NCBI GenBank assembly: GCA_937139605.1
Contig: CAKZQG010000007.1
Coordinates: 1 to 64,000, forward strand
Direction of reading: 5' to 3'
DNA length: 64,000 nucleotides
Source of the DNA: an uncultured bacterium
GTDB lineage: Bacteria > DRYD01
Below, in pieces: positions 47,128 through 56,057 of this stretch. The notes beneath the pieces were generated by a model. The model did no database searches, was not told where the DNA came from, and saw only the letters and a program-made list of their open reading frames with translations. A program made the translations under genes and the position numbers. Position 1 is the first letter of the stretch; each line of letters opens with the position of its first letter.

Positions 47128-47224
47128 GTGGAAAACTCAAATTATAAAATGGTGTTATCTATCATAAAGCAAGAAGTTAATATTTATATAAATAGGGTAT
47201 TTCACTTTAAGGAGGTGATATAAA

Positions 47225-48556
47225 ATGTCCAAACAAAAAGGAGAAGAAAAACTAAAAGATAATAAAGATCTAAAACAGGAAGATATAGATAACCAACAAA
47301 ATTTAACCCAAGAATCATTAGATTCTACTAACATATCCCCTGTATTTAGTAAACGTATGTTTCCAGGGATAGCTATAAAAGCTATACAGCATCCATTTGA
47401 TGCTAAAGCTACTGAAGTATTATCCAAAGTACCTTTATTACCTCAGCTTTTAAAGTTTCTAAACAAAATATTTCAAGAAGAATCTTTGTATGTTTTATAC
47501 CATGGAAGTTATTTAAAAGTTTCTCAAAATCAGTATCCAAGATTGTATAGAGTTTTTGAAGAAGCGGTTAATATTCTTGATTTAAAAGTAATGCCAACTT
47601 TATTTTTAGCACATATGGGTAATCCTATAGTGTTTTCAGCAGGTGTTGAACAACCTTTTATAGTTATTAGTAGTGAAATAACAGAAATACTAACCGAAGA
47701 AGAATTACTATTTATGTTAGGTAGAGAAATAGGATTAATAAAATTTGGTCAAAATATATATAAAACTTTAGCAGCATTACTAGGAGTAGCAGGTGCTGGT
47801 GGTATGGCAATTATGTCAAATTTTATTAATATAGGTGGTTTCAATTTAGGAGGGGTAGGAAGCTTAGCAGCAGGTGGTGGTTTATTTATATTAGGAGCAA
47901 CTTTAGTCTATTGGGAAAGAATGACACATTTTTCAGGGGATAGAGCTGGTTTCTTAGTAGTACAAGATAAAAATATAGCATTAAGGGCATTATCTAAATT
48001 AGCAGGATTTTCTCATAAATATTACGATGATGAAATAAACATAGAAGCAGTTTTAGAACAAGCTAAACTACTGGATAATACAAATTTTATGCAAACAATT
48101 CATAAATTTTTAGCAATGATTCAACTTCCACATCCATTTTTAGCTTATAGAATAAAAGAATTAAATGCTTGGGCAGATTCTTATGAAGCTCAAAGCATAC
48201 TAAATGGGTACTATCCATTAGAAAGTAATTATTATAAACAACAAGGATACCAATATCAACAACATACTCCATATCCACCATATGCTCCATATCCGCCATA
48301 TCCTCCTTACCCAGCATATGCACCATATCCAGCTTATCCTCCACAAAATGTACCATATGCACCACAGCAGCAATCTCAACACAATATCCCCAATTATCAG
48401 CAAAATTTACAGTATCCTCAACAAAATGTTCCATATCCTCATACATCATATCCTCCACAAAATGCACCATATTCTTCACAAAATATTCCATATTTTCAAC
48501 AAAATATCCCTTCAACCTACGTACCACCTACTCCTAAACCACAAAATACTACATAA
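47225..48556 (+). CDS. M48-family pseudopeptidase with Pro/Tyr-rich tail
   Basis: 443 residues. Residues about 90-330 fit the M48/HtpX fold, including FSAGVEQPFIVISSEITEILTEEEL and the helix GREIGLIKFG, and FSGDRAGFLVVQDKNIALRALSKLAGF matches the second motif. Yet the HExxH zinc motif is REIGL and the third zinc Glu is missing (THFSGDRAG for an expected S-E-L-S-A-D-R-A-G), so no zinc site remains. A Gly-rich membrane hairpin lies at about 180-230. The last 80 residues are a Pro/Tyr/Gln tail with PYPPYAPYPPYP-type repeats. An inactive scaffold is inferred. AAGGAGGTG precedes the ATG. Confidence 0.8.
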   Translation: MSKQKGEEKLKDNKDLKQEDIDNQQNLTQESLDSTNISPVFSKRMFPGIAIKAIQHPFDAKATEVLSKVPLLPQLLKFLNKIFQEESLYVLYHGSYLKVSQNQYPRLYRVFEEAVNILDLKVMPTLFLAHMGNPIVFSAGVEQPFIVISSEITEILTEEELLFMLGREIGLIKFGQNIYKTLAALLGVAGAGGMAIMSNFINIGGFNLGGVGSLAAGGGLFILGATLVYWERMTHFSGDRAGFLVVQDKNIALRALSKLAGFSHKYYDDEINIEAVLEQAKLLDNTNFMQTIHKFLAMIQLPHPFLAYRIKELNAWADSYEAQSILNGYYPLESNYYKQQGYQYQQHTPYPPYAPYPPYPPYPAYAPYPAYPPQNVPYAPQQQSQHNIPNYQQNLQYPQQNVPYPHTSYPPQNAPYSSQNIPYFQQNIPSTYVPPTPKPQNTT

Positions 48557-48572
48557 TATTTTAAATCAATAA

Positions 48573-49604
48573 ATGAAAATATTAATACTTGGTTTAGGTT
48601 CTATAGGTAGTTACTTAACTTTCATAACAAAAAGAATAATAAAAAAAAACAAAAATAAAGAAATATACTTAGATTTATTAACTTATAATAAAAGAGAAAA
48701 TAATATATATTTATTAAATATTTTTGATAAAATAAGAAAAATAGATGAAATAAAAATAGAATTAAATTACGATTTAAAAAATGAAATATTTGATATAGTA
48801 ATAATAACGTGTAAAAGTTATGATTTAACAAAATATATTGATTTATTAGTAAGTAGAGATATAAAATTCAAGAATTTAGTTTTAACACAAAATGGAGTTG
48901 AACATGAAGAAGAAATAATATTATATTTAAAAGAAAGATGGGGAATACATTTTGAAAATATTTATCCATTAACAGTTCTAGTAGCTTTAAAATTAAAATA
49001 TAATAATCTTTATATATATAACTATGAAAAAAGCGAATTAGTGATAAGTTCATATAATATAGGGAAATTTAGTAATGAAATTTTAGAATTTATTTCTTTA
49101 TTAAATTCTATTACAAATATTAATTTATATTATGGTAATTATAATGATGTTAAGTATTCTAAACTACTTTTAAACTTAATAATGAACGCTATTCCAGCAT
49201 ATTATAATAAAGATATAAAAGAAACTTACAAAAATTTAAAAGCAGTTATAGATGAAAAAAATTTAATAATAGAATTTTCAAAAATTATAGAAAAATTCAA
49301 TCTAAAACTCTATAATTTTAAATATTACAACACAAAATTAATAGTATTTTTATATAAAATATTACCATCGTTTATTATTTATTATATATATAATCAAAAT
49401 TATATAATATCAAAAATAAGAAATAATAGGATTCCTTCATTAATAGAGGACTACGTTATAAATCCTAAAACTCAAACTGAAATAGAATATTATTTAGGTA
49501 ATATAATAAAAAAAACTCAAAAGATAAATTTAGATTTAGATCAATTTCCTACTATACTAAAAATCTACGAGAAATTAAAAAGTAAAGAATTACAAAAAAG
49601 ATAA
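48573..49604 (+). CDS. Ketopantoate reductase (PanE/ApbA) family protein
   Basis: 343 residues: GLGSIGS Rossmann start, CKSYD in place of CKAxQ, TQNGVEHEE for the substrate loop, KYSKLLLNLIMNAI helix with the conserved catalytic Lys, and a late Glu region (QTEIEYY). PanE makes pantoate with NADPH in CoA synthesis. The protein is more divergent and longer than typical PanE (about 300), so a related hydroxy-acid reduction is possible. It starts 16 bp after the M48-like gene. Confidence 0.78.
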   Translation: MKILILGLGSIGSYLTFITKRIIKKNKNKEIYLDLLTYNKRENNIYLLNIFDKIRKIDEIKIELNYDLKNEIFDIVIITCKSYDLTKYIDLLVSRDIKFKNLVLTQNGVEHEEEIILYLKERWGIHFENIYPLTVLVALKLKYNNLYIYNYEKSELVISSYNIGKFSNEILEFISLLNSITNINLYYGNYNDVKYSKLLLNLIMNAIPAYYNKDIKETYKNLKAVIDEKNLIIEFSKIIEKFNLKLYNFKYYNTKLIVFLYKILPSFIIYYIYNQNYIISKIRNNRIPSLIEDYVINPKTQTEIEYYLGNIIKKTQKINLDLDQFPTILKIYEKLKSKELQKR

Positions 49605-49686
49605 ATAAAAAAAATGTTGAATTTATATAATATATAAAATCAATAAAAAATAAACAAAAAGCTAAGGGGAAATGAGGAATTAGTAA

Positions 49687-52600
49687 ATGATAAGATTTGC
49701 TTTAGAAAGATGGGTTACAGTATTTGTATTATCATTAGCTATATTTCTATTAGGAGTAGTTTCTTTAAGTAGATTAAATATAGAATTATTACCTGATATA
49801 AACTATCCGTTAGTCGTAATAACGACAGTATATCCTGGAGCTTCCCCAGAAAGAGTAGAAGAGGATGTAACTAAAAAAATAGAAAATGCAGCAGCCTTAG
49901 TAGAAAATGTTAAAACTATAACTTCAACAAGTAGCGAAGGGTTATCGATAGTAAGAGTAGAATTCAACTGGGGTACTAATTTAGATTTTGCTATATTTGA
50001 TTTAAGGCAAAAATTAGATCAACTTAGAGATAGCCTACCAGATGACTCTAAAACTCCATCAATAGTTAGACAAAACGTTAAATCAATATTACCAGTAGCT
50101 TTTTTAGCTTTAACAGGAAATGTAGAACCAAAATATTTAAGATTTTTAGCAGATGAAGTGGTATCAAAGAAAATAGAAGAGACCCCAATGGTTGCTAGCA
50201 CAACAGTTTTAGGAGGTGCTAAAAGAGAAATCCAGGTAATTTTAGATCCTTTAAAACTTTATAAATATAACATATCCGTAAATTTAGTACAAACTACAAT
50301 AAAATACAATAATATTTCATTACCTACAGGATATATAACATTAGGAAACAAAGATTTTACAATAAGGCCCTATAGTGAAATAACAGATATATCAGAACTA
50401 GAATTAGCACCAATAAAAAGTGTAGGCAACGAAATTATTAGAATAAAAGATATCTCTCAAGTAGTAGATGGAATAAAGGAAAGAGAAAGTTATGCATTAA
50501 GCAATTTTAAACCAGCATCTTATATAATGGTATTTAAAGAAGCAGACGCAAATACAGTAAAATCAGTAAAAGAAGTTAGAAAAGCTGTAGATAGAATATC
50601 TAAATTTCTACCTGAAGGTGTTAATCTTAAAGTAGTTTTTGGTTTTGATGAAAGAATAGAACCAATTATAAGAAATGTCCAAGAAGAAGCACTATATGCG
50701 ACTATATTAGCTATATTTATTATATTCATATTTTTACTTTCATTTAGATCGACTTTAATAGCTTTTGTATCTATTCCTTTATCTATTTTAACTACAGCAG
50801 TTGGCTTATATTTTAATAATACTTCAGTAAATTTAATAAGCATAGGAGCAGTAAGCTTAGCAATAGGTAGAATAGTAGATGATTCAATAGTTGTAATCGA
50901 ATCAATTATCAGAAATATAAAAAATAATCAAGTAACGAATAATAATGAACTAAAAGAAGTAATAATAAAAGGAACTATAGAGGTTTTACCAGCTATAGTA
51001 GCTTCTACAATTACCACGCTAATAGTATTTGTCCCTATTATATTTATTCAAGGATTAGCAAGGGAAATATTTTTAGATTTTTCAACTGTTATAGTTCTAG
51101 GACTATTAGCTTCATTAGCAGTAGCTACTTTCGTAGTGCCCCCTTTATTCCTTTTCTTCTATAAAAACAATTTTAATATAAAACATGAAAACATTATGGA
51201 TAAAATTATTAACAGATTAAATAATTTCTATATCCCCATTTTAAATTTCTCTTTAAAAAATAAATTATTAGTATTATCAATAGGTTTAGGGATATTCATT
51301 TCATCATTAATATTGCTAGCGAAAACCAAAAAAGATTTTTTACCAACAGGTGCTTTCCCTGTAATAAATGTACAAGTTTATAATTCAGTAGGAGGAACTC
51401 TATATGATACCTATGATAAAGCAACAAAAGTAATAAGAATAGTATATGATGTAGTAAAAAAATATAGTAAACCTTTAAGTGTAACAATAAGTGCAGGAGC
51501 AGATAGTGAAGCTGTTAATTTTGTTGCTACAATCTCAGGAGCTTCTACAATAAGCGCTATAGCTGAAACAAGGGTAAAATTTGATTCCAAAGACTTTTTT
51601 AAATATCCTAAAATGATAGCAGAAATAAGATCAAAAGTATCTGAAATCCCAGGTATTACTATAAATATAGCTGATACTTTTAGATCTATAGCAGGTTTAG
51701 GCCAAACTAAAGTAATAGAAGTTGTTTTTAAAGGTAACGATATAGATACTCTATGGAACATAGCTAATGATTATAAAAGAGAATTTGAAAAAATTCCAGG
51801 CGTAGCTGATTTGGATCTATCTTGGAAAAAAGGAGTACCAGAATTTAGAGTAATAATAGATAGAAAAAAAGCAGCAGTATATGGAATAAATGCAATAGAT
51901 ATAGTTAATTTACTTCAAGTTTCAACGTCAGGAACACTAGCCGGTAAATACAAAGAAGAAGGATATGAATACGATATAAGGATAAAAATTCCCAAACCTA
52001 CTACAGAAGAAGAATTATTAAATTTACCTATATTTTCTCCCGTTTTAAATAAAAATATACCACTTAGAAACGTAGCTCAAATAAAACCAGATTATGGACC
52101 TGTTGTTATCGCTCATTACGACAGAATAAGAAGTATAAGTATATATGGAAATAAATATTCTAATTACAGTTTAAGTGAAATATTAGACAATATGAGAAAA
52201 ATAATAAAAGAAAAGGGATTACCAGCAGGATATACTTTTGAATTTAAAGGAGAAGAGCAGCAAAGATCAGATACTTTTATAGCTTTTTTCCTAATTCTTA
52301 TATTAGGGATATTTTTAATTTATGCAGTTTTAGCTATACAATTTAATTCAATCATGCAACCTATAATCCTAATGATGTCAATACCTTTTGAATTAATAGG
52401 AGTAGTAATTGCCTTAAATTTAGCTAAGTCTTCGTTAAATTTAATGTCATTAATGGGGATCCTTATGGTAACAGGGATAGTAGTAAGTAATGCAGTACTT
52501 TTAATAGATTATACAAACTATTTAAGAAGGAATTATAATTTATCAAAAGAAGAAGCTTTAGTAAAAGCAGGAATGACAAGATTAAAACCAATTTTAATGA

Positions 52601-52794
52601 CAACATTAGCTACTATATTTGCTATGATACCTATAGCTCTAGGCTTAAGAGAAGGGGGAGAACTATTAAGACCATTAGCAATAGCTGTAATAGGAGGATT
52701 AACTACTTCAACTTTATTAACTTTAATTATAGTACCAGTATTTTATGCGTTAATAGAAGATATCCAATTGAAATTTTTTAAAACTAAAAATTAA
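49687..52794 (+). CDS. RND-family transporter (SwrC/AcrB-like)
   Basis: 1035 residues with the twofold RND layout: a first helix, a large porter loop, six helices with GRIVDDSIVVIES (the Asp-Asp proton site), then a repeated second half with TGIVVSNAVLLIDYTN. At the second-half position where AcrB has Lys there is Asn/Ser, as in the Gram-positive HAE1 proteins. It exports hydrophobic compounds or lipids. No membrane-fusion protein or outer-membrane channel gene is adjacent, as in SwrC/YerP-like transporters. GAGGGGAAATGAGG is the nearest ribosome-like run. Confidence 0.9.
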   Translation: MIRFALERWVTVFVLSLAIFLLGVVSLSRLNIELLPDINYPLVVITTVYPGASPERVEEDVTKKIENAAALVENVKTITSTSSEGLSIVRVEFNWGTNLDFAIFDLRQKLDQLRDSLPDDSKTPSIVRQNVKSILPVAFLALTGNVEPKYLRFLADEVVSKKIEETPMVASTTVLGGAKREIQVILDPLKLYKYNISVNLVQTTIKYNNISLPTGYITLGNKDFTIRPYSEITDISELELAPIKSVGNEIIRIKDISQVVDGIKERESYALSNFKPASYIMVFKEADANTVKSVKEVRKAVDRISKFLPEGVNLKVVFGFDERIEPIIRNVQEEALYATILAIFIIFIFLLSFRSTLIAFVSIPLSILTTAVGLYFNNTSVNLISIGAVSLAIGRIVDDSIVVIESIIRNIKNNQVTNNNELKEVIIKGTIEVLPAIVASTITTLIVFVPIIFIQGLAREIFLDFSTVIVLGLLASLAVATFVVPPLFLFFYKNNFNIKHENIMDKIINRLNNFYIPILNFSLKNKLLVLSIGLGIFISSLILLAKTKKDFLPTGAFPVINVQVYNSVGGTLYDTYDKATKVIRIVYDVVKKYSKPLSVTISAGADSEAVNFVATISGASTISAIAETRVKFDSKDFFKYPKMIAEIRSKVSEIPGITINIADTFRSIAGLGQTKVIEVVFKGNDIDTLWNIANDYKREFEKIPGVADLDLSWKKGVPEFRVIIDRKKAAVYGINAIDIVNLLQVSTSGTLAGKYKEEGYEYDIRIKIPKPTTEEELLNLPIFSPVLNKNIPLRNVAQIKPDYGPVVIAHYDRIRSISIYGNKYSNYSLSEILDNMRKIIKEKGLPAGYTFEFKGEEQQRSDTFIAFFLILILGIFLIYAVLAIQFNSIMQPIILMMSIPFELIGVVIALNLAKSSLNLMSLMGILMVTGIVVSNAVLLIDYTNYLRRNYNLSKEEALVKAGMTRLKPILMTTLATIFAMIPIALGLREGGELLRPLAIAVIGGLTTSTLLTLIIVPVFYALIEDIQLKFFKTKN

Positions 52795-52800
52795 AAAATA

Positions 52801-53245
52801 AAAAAGGTGATTGATTAAGTTTATTCCCTTTTTTCAAATAAATTCTCATTTCTATTATTATACCTGAATTTAGCTTCTTTCAAATAATACGGACAATTCT
52901 CCTCCTTCTATGGTACTTTAAAACCTTTCTTTTTTATTATACCTTGCAGATAACTCCAAAACTCACTGATTCATTTACCTAAACTCTACCATTTATTTTT
53001 AGTAAATTCTTTGATAGCTAAGTAATGCTTTTGAATTTATCGGTGTATATCAAACACACCTTCCTAATTTTCTTTATTGCTTCTTTAATGTGCTTATTTT
53101 CACTAATATACAATGCATAAATTTTTTAAAATACCCTTTTGTATTAAAAAATCTTGTACTTTTAGTTAGTTATTAGTCTTAAAAGTTCGACTATTTTCAT
53201 TTCTTTTCTATCTGCTTAACTTAATTTTAATATAGCTGGAATTAA
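52801..53245 (-). pseudogene. Decayed IS1595/ISXO2-family transposase, copy 2
   Basis: A 445-bp non-coding stretch that matches 21319-21700. The minus strand gives IYTDKFKSIT with a stop, WSYLQ, and YYLKEAKFRYNNRNENLFEKRE, the C-terminal FRYNNRNEDLFE signature of IS1595-type transposases. Both copies begin with the same TTAATTCCA(A/G)CTATATTAAA-type sequence and lack the same N-terminal half. No intact gene is present. Confidence 0.78.
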
Positions 53246-53261
53246 TAATCTCTTTAAACAA

Positions 53262-54008
53262 TCATTTAAGGAAATATTCTTTTAATTTTTGTAATGCTTT
53301 AGCTTGTATCCTAGAAATTTTCACTTGAATAGTATTTAATTTCTTAGCGATTTCTTCTTGAGTTAATCCCTCAAAAAATCTTAAATTTATTACCATTTTC
53401 TCTATAGGATCTAAAGAATTTACTGCATTTTGAATATCAATCTTAGTATCGTTATCAATCTTACTTGACTTATCTTCAATAAAATAACCTAAATTGTACT
53501 TATTTTCATTTTGATATTCATATTCAAGTGATAATGATTTCTTATTTTTTTCAAATTCTAAAAATTCTACTATTTTTTCAGGAGGTATATTAACATAATC
53601 TGAAATTTCCTTAATTGTTGGTTCTCTTTTCAATTTTGTTCTTAAAAAATTTATTCCTTTTGTAATCTTAAAATAATTATCATAAATATCTCTTGGCATC
53701 CTAATAAGGTAATGATGATCCCTATAGTACTTTTTTATTTCCCCAACTATAGTCGGAATAGCAAAATTTAAAAAATTAGAATTTTTATTCATTTCCAATT
53801 TATTTATATCGAATCTTTCTAAAGCTTTTAGTAAACCTAAAACCCCTATTTGAGTTAAATCTTCTAAATCATTTATATTTCCATTTTTTATAGCTAAATA
53901 CTTAATTAAAGGCAGCAATATCTTTATTATTTCTTCTTTATAAGAATTATCCTTAGTATAGTAGTATTTTTTAACAAGTAAATCTAATTCTTCTTTATTA
54001 AATTTCAT
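53262..54008 (-). CDS. Sigma-70 family factor, SigB/SigF type
   Basis: 248 residues: region 2 with DLTQIGVLGLLKALERFD and FAIPTIVGEIKKYYRDHHYLIRMPRDI, the SigB/SigF/SigG signature; region 3 (KREPTIKEISDYVNI); region 4 (LDPIEKMVINLRFFEGLTQEEIAKKL). Known relatives govern stress or sporulation and are held by an anti-sigma factor, which is not seen here. It lies next to the second IS relic. Confidence 0.9.
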   Translation of the reverse strand: MKFNKEELDLLVKKYYYTKDNSYKEEIIKILLPLIKYLAIKNGNINDLEDLTQIGVLGLLKALERFDINKLEMNKNSNFLNFAIPTIVGEIKKYYRDHHYLIRMPRDIYDNYFKITKGINFLRTKLKREPTIKEISDYVNIPPEKIVEFLEFEKNKKSLSLEYEYQNENKYNLGYFIEDKSSKIDNDTKIDIQNAVNSLDPIEKMVINLRFFEGLTQEEIAKKLNTIQVKISRIQAKALQKLKEYFLK

Positions 54009-54095
54009 TTCCTAATTTAAAATTAAAATGAAGATGTAAAATCAATTTAAAATTAATATTATTTTTAAGGATAAAAAATATATATAAATTACTTA

Positions 54096-55439
54096 CTAAG
54101 GATAGTATCTGTAAAGCATTCTTGGGAAAGGAATAGCTTGTCTAACATGATCTAATTTACATATCCAAGATACAGTTCTTTCTATACCTAAACCAAATCC
54201 TGCATGTTTAACACTTCCATATTTCCTTAAGTCAAGGTACCATTGATATTCTTTTAAAGGTATATTTTCTTCTTTCATTCTCATTAAAAGTAAATCATAA
54301 TCATCTTCTCTTTGACTGCCTCCGACTATTTCACCATATCCTTCAGGAGCTAAAATATCCATATTTAAAACAAATTCTCTATTTTCATCTAATTTCATAT
54401 AAAAAGGTTTAATAGATTTAGGGTAATGAGTAATAATAATTGGTTTATCAAATGCTTCAGAAATTATAGTTTCTTCAGGTGCTCCAAAGTCTTGACCAAA
54501 CTCAAATTCATGCCCTTTAGAATGTAATAATTCTACTGCTTCTTTATAAGTAATCCTATAAAAAGGTAGCTTTATATTTTCTAATTTTGATATATCCCTT
54601 TCTAATATTAATAATTCATATAAATTATTTTCTAAAACTTTAGAAACAATATAACTAATCATATTTTGAGCTATATCGATAATATCATCTAAAGTAGCAA
54701 ATGCTATTTCTGGTTCAACCATCCAAAATTCCATTAAATGTCTTCTAGTTTTACTTTTTTCAGCTCTAAAAGTAGGACCAAAACAATAAACTTTATTAAA
54801 AGCTAACGCCCCAGCTTCCACATACAATTGCCCACTTTGAGATAAGTACATCTTATCTCCAAAATAATCTATTTCAAATAGAGTAGTAGTACCTTCACAT
54901 GCAGAAGGTGTCAAAATTGGGCTGTCAAATTCAATAAATCCTTCCTTATTTAAAAATTCTCTTATAGAATTCTTAATCGTATTTCTTATCCTAAGTATAG
55001 CAAATTGTTTGCTACTTCTTATCCATAAATGCCTATTATCTAATAAAAAATCTATGCCATGCTCTTTAGGAGTTATAGGGTAGTCTTGGGTTTTATATAA
55101 TAATTTCAAATCCTTAACAATCATTTCATAACCAATAAATACCACATTAAAATTAGATTTATTTTTATCAAATTTCAATCTACTATTTTCTACAACTATT
55201 CCTCTAACTTCAATAACACTTTCTTGTGTTAATTTTTCAGCTATTTCTAATACAGCATTATCTACGTTATTTTTTTCAACAACTAATTGTATAAACCCTG
55301 TTCCATCCCTAAGAACTATGAATTTTATTTTTCCACTACTTCTAACATTCCACACCCAACCTCTTAAAATAACTTCTTTATTAACTAAATTATTTTTCCT
55401 AATATCATCTATTGTTATATTATTAATAACCTCAAGCAT
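54096..55439 (-). CDS. asnS: Asparaginyl-tRNA synthetase
   Basis: 447 residues: an OB anticodon domain (VILRGWVWNVRSSGKIKFIVLRDG) and a class II core with motif 2 FRAEKSKTRRHLMEFWMVEPE and motif 3 GFGLGIERTVSW. The HVRQAIPFPRMLYRYYP end marks AsnRS rather than AspRS. It charges tRNA-Asn with asparagine, so transamidation of Asp-tRNA-Asn is not the only route. A hairpin region lies upstream (see 55476). Confidence 0.95.
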   Translation of the reverse strand: MLEVINNITIDDIRKNNLVNKEVILRGWVWNVRSSGKIKFIVLRDGTGFIQLVVEKNNVDNAVLEIAEKLTQESVIEVRGIVVENSRLKFDKNKSNFNVVFIGYEMIVKDLKLLYKTQDYPITPKEHGIDFLLDNRHLWIRSSKQFAILRIRNTIKNSIREFLNKEGFIEFDSPILTPSACEGTTTLFEIDYFGDKMYLSQSGQLYVEAGALAFNKVYCFGPTFRAEKSKTRRHLMEFWMVEPEIAFATLDDIIDIAQNMISYIVSKVLENNLYELLILERDISKLENIKLPFYRITYKEAVELLHSKGHEFEFGQDFGAPEETIISEAFDKPIIITHYPKSIKPFYMKLDENREFVLNMDILAPEGYGEIVGGSQREDDYDLLLMRMKEENIPLKEYQWYLDLRKYGSVKHAGFGLGIERTVSWICKLDHVRQAIPFPRMLYRYYP

Positions 55440-55456
55440 AGTTATAAATTAATTGT

Positions 55457-55500
55457 AATCCGGAAATATTTTTATTCCGCCTTTCCAGAAAAAGCGGATT
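55457..55500 (-). promoter_or_regulatory. Alternative hairpins in the asnS leader
   Basis: The transcript side contains AATCCGC, GGCGGA and CCGGATT in this order. TCCGC can pair with GCGGA (5 bp, with more U-A pairs) or AATCCG with CGGATT (6 bp), so the two forms exclude each other. The stretch is richer in G+C than its surroundings. It lacks T-box features. Attenuation is a guess. Confidence 0.25.
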
Positions 55501-55527
55501 TATTAAATAAAAAATTTTTATTCATTT

Positions 55528-56052
55528 TTATTTAGTTTTAAATAGTTTTTCTATTTTTTCGTTAATTTCTTCGGGGAAAGCGAACTTAGAAATTAAATAA
55601 ACATACGGAGTTATCTTTAATATATACTCAGCAGAAAAAGAAGATAATATATAATCTTTAAAAGGTCCATTAGTAGGAGAAATAGAAACAATTAAAAATA
55701 TAACCCACCATATTAATATTCCTTTTATAAAAGCAACGATTCCCCCTATTGTTTTATTTATTTCTCCTAAAACTTCATTAGTTTTAGAATATAATTCCAA
55801 CCCATATCCTATTGCTAGTATTAAAAAAAACGACATAAAAAATAAAACTATACTAACTATCATATAAATATAACTTTTTAATGGAATATGAAAATAATAA
55901 TTAAGTAAATTAGTAAAAATAGGTGTTAAATTAAAGGCAGCTATTATACTTAAAATTAGTGCAATAATATCAGTTAATTCTGCAATTATTCCTCTTTCAT
56001 ATCCTATTTTAAATATTGCCAATAAACTTACTACTACAATTATATCTATCAT
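55528..56052 (-). CDS. CvpA-family membrane protein
   Basis: 174 residues with four hydrophobic segments (about 2-20, 27-45, 62-88 and 100-123) and the CvpA/colicin-V-production pattern IGYERGIIAELTDIIALILS and a Gly-rich INKTIGGIVAFIKG. Role uncertain in other bacteria. It lies between asnS and the 56058 gene, with a gap of five bases to the latter, probably co-transcribed. Confidence 0.8.
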   Translation of the reverse strand: MIDIIVVVSLLAIFKIGYERGIIAELTDIIALILSIIAAFNLTPIFTNLLNYYFHIPLKSYIYMIVSIVLFFMSFFLILAIGYGLELYSKTNEVLGEINKTIGGIVAFIKGILIWWVIFLIVSISPTNGPFKDYILSSFSAEYILKITPYVYLISKFAFPEEINEKIEKLFKTK

Positions 56053-56057
56053 AAATC

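Noticed and set aside
47133-47224. 24-codon frame starting at an ATG after the 20-bp palindrome
   Set aside because: No ribosome site, and its end runs through the ribosome site of the 47225 gene.
48087-48527. Frames on the opposite strand of the M48-like gene
   Set aside because: Produced by the Pro/Tyr codon repeats; the plus-strand gene is well supported.
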